Source: Ammoniphilus resinae (GTDB lineage Bacteria > Bacillota > Bacilli > Aneurinibacillales > RAOX-1). From it: DNA of 64,000 bases. The DNA lies in contig NZ_JAGGKT010000003.1 of the NCBI RefSeq assembly GCF_017873965.1, forward strand, positions 186,001 to 250,000, in the 5' to 3' direction. Below the pieces are notes generated by a model. The model ran no database searches. It was not told the DNA's origin and saw only the letters and a program-made list of their open reading frames with translations. How positions within the stretch are numbered: the stretch's first letter is position 1; each line of letters opens with the position of its first letter. The translations under genes and the position numbers were made by a program. Shown here piece after piece: positions 61,359 through 64,000 of the stretch.

Positions 61359-62063
61359 GTGAGCGTACATATTGGTGCAAAAGAAACAGAAATTGCTGAA
61401 AGCATATTATTGCCTGGTGATCCTCTTCGTGCAAAGTATATTGCAGAAAATTTCTTAGAAGGTGCCATGCTATATAATGAAGTACGTGGTATGTATGGAT
61501 ACACTGGCACATATAAAGGAAAGCGGGTATCGGTGCAAGGGACAGGGATGGGGATTCCATCGATATCCATCTACACCCATGAATTAATTCACCAATATGG
61601 AGTAAAGCAATTGATCCGTGTGGGGTCATGTGGCGGCGTGCAACAGAATATTAAGATCCGGGATGTGATATTGGCTATGACTGCTTCGACCGATTCTTCA
61701 GTTAATCGGCTGGGATTCAAGGGAATGGATTATGCGCCGGCTGGGAGCTTTGAACTTTTACAAAAAGCCTATAGCGAGGCAGCCAAAAAGGGCATGGATG
61801 TACATGTTGGCGGTGTATTTACTAGTGATACATTTTATAATGATGACCCTGACCGGATTAAGCTGCTGAATGATTACCGAATTTTAGCAATTGAGATGGA
61901 GACCTCTGCTTTATATACCATTGCTGCAAAAGCAAAGGTTCAGGCCTTGTCTATTCTTACTGTCAGCGATCACATTGTAACTGGAGAAGAAACATCAGCA
62001 GCGGAAAGACAAAATACATTTAACGAGATGATAGAAATCGCCTTAGAAACCGTTGTTCATTAA
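61359..62063 (+). CDS. deoD: Purine nucleoside phosphorylase, DeoD type
   Basis: Phosphorolysis of purine (deoxy)nucleosides for salvage. A 234-residue hexameric NP-I enzyme: [51 protein letters not shown] and [10 protein letters not shown] (catalytic Asp). GTG start after GAAGGGAG. Repeat copy B lies in the leader. Confidence 0.95.
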   Translation: MSVHIGAKETEIAESILLPGDPLRAKYIAENFLEGAMLYNEVRGMYGYTGTYKGKRVSVQGTGMGIPSISIYTHELIHQYGVKQLIRVGSCGGVQQNIKIRDVILAMTASTDSSVNRLGFKGMDYAPAGSFELLQKAYSEAAKKGMDVHVGGVFTSDTFYNDDPDRIKLLNDYRILAIEMETSALYTIAAKAKVQALSILTVSDHIVTGEETSAAERQNTFNEMIEIALETVVH

Positions 62064-62164
62064 CTTCCACAGTTTCCCATCTGATATCTTGCTACTCTCT
62101 TTGAAACTTTTCGGGGAATATGTTAGTTTAAAAGAGTTAAGGAAAACCAAAGGGGATAAGAGAG

Positions 62165-62776
62165 ATGGGATCTTGGAAGAAAAAATTCTTATTATCAGTT
62201 TTACTTACAAGTTTTTTAAGCACAGGACCGGCATTCGCGGCTCAAAATTTTAAGGATGTATCTTCGACCTATTGGGCGGCTGACACAATCCAATGGGCAG
62301 CAGAGATGAATATGATTAATGGATACCCAGATGGTACCTTTCAACCAAATAAACAGGTAAGTGAAGCAGAATTCCTAGCTATGCTGATCAAATTTTATGC
62401 CAAAGATATTGAACCAACTAAAATAAAGACCCATTGGGCTGATGATTATTATTTTTTTGCTGCCGAATATAACTATATTACTAGTCTGAGTAATCGTGAC
62501 ACTCCAATTTTGCGGCAAACGGTAGCTGAAATTCTCTGTGGTGCAAACGGAAAAAATTATACAGGTGAACAAGCTGTTCAATATTTGCTAGCCAAAGAAT
62601 GGATCTCAGGAAAGGTTGCGGGCGCTGCAACCGTTCCATCATTCGCAGGAGAAGACCCTTTGACAAGAGCAGAGGCTGTTGCTTTTATTAAAAAAGCTTA
62701 TGACGGGGGGCTTATCGAATTAAAGAAAAGACCAATCGAAAGTTCGAACCCTAATGAAATTCCGTTTATGGACTAA
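62165..62776 (+). CDS. S-layer homology (SLH) domain protein
   Basis: A 203-residue exported protein: signal peptide (about 1-26, ending AFAAQ), then one clear SLH repeat (FKDVSSTYWAADTIQWAAEM, then GYPDGTFQPNKQVSEAEFLAML) and a weaker second half (PLTRAEAVAFIKKAYDGG). SLH domains bind pyruvylated wall polymers. ATG follows AAAGGGGATAAGAG. No catalytic domain, so an anchor or structural role. Confidence 0.85.
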   Translation: MGSWKKKFLLSVLLTSFLSTGPAFAAQNFKDVSSTYWAADTIQWAAEMNMINGYPDGTFQPNKQVSEAEFLAMLIKFYAKDIEPTKIKTHWADDYYFFAAEYNYITSLSNRDTPILRQTVAEILCGANGKNYTGEQAVQYLLAKEWISGKVAGAATVPSFAGEDPLTRAEAVAFIKKAYDGGLIELKKRPIESSNPNEIPFMD

Positions 62777-62899
62777 GACGCCTAGTTTAATAGACATCAG
62801 CCTTTTTTACTAGAAACCGTGATATTCGCACTTCCCCAAACCGCATTAGCACATATTGTAAAAGGGAAATGAAAAACCTTTTTAAAGGGGGAGCCGAAT

Positions 62900-63130
62900 A
62901 TGGGATGGAAAAAACGTAAGAAGTGCTGTAAAAAACCTCATTGTGGATGCAAGAGTTCTCACAAAATGGGATGCTCTACACACACTCACTATAAGCATTA
63001 CAAACACCACCATTACTACACCCTGCACCATAACCACTGTAAGCCAAAGTGTAAGGACAGCTGTGATTACGGCCACATGATGAATGCTTATCCTAATGCT
63101 AACGCCTGGCATTTTGACTCCCAAAATTAA
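62900..63130 (+). CDS. His/Cys-rich small protein
   Basis: A 76-residue protein with about nine Cys and sixteen His: KKCCKKPHCGCK at the N-terminus, then HTHYKHYKHHHYY and HHNHCKPKCKDSC. It is very basic and would bind metal ions. Composition resembles some spore coat or exosporium proteins; no family recognised. ATG after AAAGGGGGAG. Confidence 0.7.
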   Translation: MGWKKRKKCCKKPHCGCKSSHKMGCSTHTHYKHYKHHHYYTLHHNHCKPKCKDSCDYGHMMNAYPNANAWHFDSQN

Positions 63131-63210
63131 AAATTCTTGCCAAAGTTTTCAGGTAGTAAGAAGAGTTTTGTTCACTTTAACACTTTAGTGAACGTGAACT
63201 TTCTTAAGCG

Positions 63211-63233
63211 AAAAACCCCATTTTGGGGTTTTT
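63211..63233 (+). terminator. Terminator of the His/Cys-rich gene
   Basis: AAAAACCCC with GGGGTTTTT, a 9-bp perfect stem with loop ATTTT. Confidence 0.85.
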
Positions 63234-63285
63234 GCCCATCATGGGAAGGAAATCTCTGCAACTGGACTTAAACGGAGGGATGGTC

Positions 63286-63375
63286 GTGGGGTTTAATGGA
63301 TTTGGTGAACGAAATGAATGGTTATGGTGGATTATTGCTTTGTTCGTACTATTTGCTTTATTCATTGATGACTAA
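63286..63375 (+). CDS. Tiny membrane protein (29 residues)
   Basis: GTG 63286 with CGGAGGG 6-7 bases upstream opens a 29-codon frame, MGFNGFGERNEWLWWIIALF then a hydrophobic run ending LFIDD. One membrane helix with acidic end. Resembles the very short YjcZ-type sporulation proteins in size and layout, but without their sequence hallmark. Confidence 0.55.
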   Translation: MGFNGFGERNEWLWWIIALFVLFALFIDD

Positions 63376-63437
63376 AAAATAGTTTAATCGTCCTTCAAGG
63401 GGCGAGTTTTTTTTTGAAAATAAAAAGACAGACCGGA

Positions 63438-63509
63438 CTAATTACCCGCTCTGCCTACAATAACAAGCAAAATATAAAGAACTAGAATGGTAGTGAATTG
63501 TCTCCTCAT
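63438..63509 (-). CDS. Tiny YjcZ-like membrane protein (23 residues)
   Basis: ATG 63509 has GAGAGGTGAG upstream. The 23-residue product, MRRQFTTILVLYILLVIVGR and AGN, matches the FxLIVVLFILLIIVG-type core of YjcZ-family sporulation proteins without their Gly/Tyr-rich start. Single helix. Convergent with the 29-residue gene. Confidence 0.5.
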   Translation of the reverse strand: MRRQFTTILVLYILLVIVGRAGN

Positions 63510-63621
63510 AACTCACCTCTCCCAGCCAACCATCAGAAATCGTAGAGGTTTTTTCTTTGTCTTTGTATCTTATTCGGAAAATGGTTGGATTGATCTAGGT
63601 GTGTTCCCTTTTTGCTACCAA

Positions 63622-64000
63622 TTAGTGTGTTTCTGCAAAGATTCTTTTTCCATCTTTCCACTTTTCCTTCAGCATCGTTTGATTACAACCAAAACCCATG
63701 ATGTCGAATCCGTATTGATGGTCGATATGCCGAAATCCGCATTTGTTCCAGAAGTTCAAGCTGTCACCGCAGCTATCTAGAAAAACAGTATAACCGTGTT
63801 GATCAGCCCAATCCTTAATCTGATCAACAATTTGTGTTCCTACACTTTGACCGCGGTGTTGTTTAGGTAGGCGAAGCAAACCAATAAACAAAATATGGTG
63901 CTCTTCATCCACATAGATGTCCAGAATTTTGTTGTCTGCACCGAATCCTGGATCAAACATTACTTCATCAGAATTTATCGTTATATGTTCAACATCCTGC
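63622..64000 (-). CDS. GNAT family N-acetyltransferase, 5' end beyond the window
   Basis: C-terminal part of an acetyltransferase: LRLPKQHRGQSVGTQIVDQIKDWA contains the acetyl-CoA-binding motif A (QHRGQSVG), then FLDSCGDSLNFWNKCGF motif B. The frame stays open to the right edge (QDVEHITINSDEV precedes the ATG at 63960, which lacks a ribosome site), so the true start lies outside the window. Acceptor substrate unknown. Confidence 0.8.
   Translation of the reverse strand, partial: QDVEHITINSDEVMFDPGFGADNKILDIYVDEEHHILFIGLLRLPKQHRGQSVGTQIVDQIKDWADQHGYTVFLDSCGDSLNFWNKCGFRHIDHQYGFDIMGFGCNQTMLKEKWKDGKRIFAETH

Overview
The window looks like chromosomal DNA of a low-to-mid GC, endospore-forming member of the Bacillales. 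Spore genes support this: spoIIP, tgl (spore-coat transglutaminase), a YhcN/YlaJ lipoprotein, a SleB-type hydrolase, a YheC/D-like ATP-grasp protein and a large tandem-repeat protein built on the gamma-SASP motif TNAQQV. So do the strong AGGAGG ribosome binding sites, the Bacillus-type Fnr with a C-terminal Cys cluster, a CcpA-type cre site, a TPP riboswitch and a yybP-ykoY riboswitch. I do not commit to a genus. The window starts after a gene lying to its left (its terminator is at 34-75) and ends inside a GNAT gene. I saw no rRNA, tRNA, CRISPR array or transposase.

Layout. 1-5.6 kb: a VanY-type carboxypeptidase, a small ba3-type terminal oxidase operon (minus strand) behind a near-perfect FNR-type palindrome, then lipoprotein, panD and ATP-grasp genes. 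5.8-10.7 kb: a compact five-gene catabolic operon (FAD-linked oxidase, iron alcohol dehydrogenase, VOC protein, methyltransferase, enolase-superfamily enzyme). 11-15.7 kb: a short-chain dehydrogenase relic, a TRAP transporter and an aminotransferase. 15.75-18.8 kb: a TPP-riboswitch-controlled thiamine (precursor) uptake operon. 19-25 kb: OsmC, fnr, DedA, ilvA and a YdeP-like molybdoenzyme. 25-30 kb: a GGDEF/EAL protein, HIT, an aromatic acid exporter family protein and an amidase. 30.1-34.8 kb: a sigma/anti-sigma pair divergent from a NEW3-domain protein plus ABC transporter. 35-43 kb: MFS, a GlmS-like protein with serine in place of the catalytic cysteine, a wall hydrolase, futalosine-pathway mqnB-mqnD, and acsA behind a consensus cre. 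43-50.7 kb: CDF transporter, PCYCGC lipoprotein, CPA2 antiporter, riboswitch-controlled TerC, TetR, an EAL protein and tgl. 50.7-64 kb: spoIIP with a tiny coupled gene, thioesterase, a second Crp/Fnr regulator, M42 peptidase, several small or sporulation proteins, deoD, an SLH protein and very small membrane proteins.

Most notable observations: (1) the PCYCGC lipoprotein frame continues for 46 codons past an in-frame TGA that sits where the family has the first Cys of a CGxC motif; a stem-loop fitting the bacterial SECIS description follows, so this is a candidate selenoprotein (UGIC). (2) A full-length GlmS-like enzyme has Ser instead of the N-terminal nucleophile Cys. (3) A 483-residue protein contains twelve gamma-SASP-like motifs on a 123-bp period. 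(4) There are several families of structured intergenic repeats: a ~72-bp element in three copies with compensatory changes, a tandem 70-bp hairpin element, and arrays of AACGGAA/TTCCGTT palindromes.
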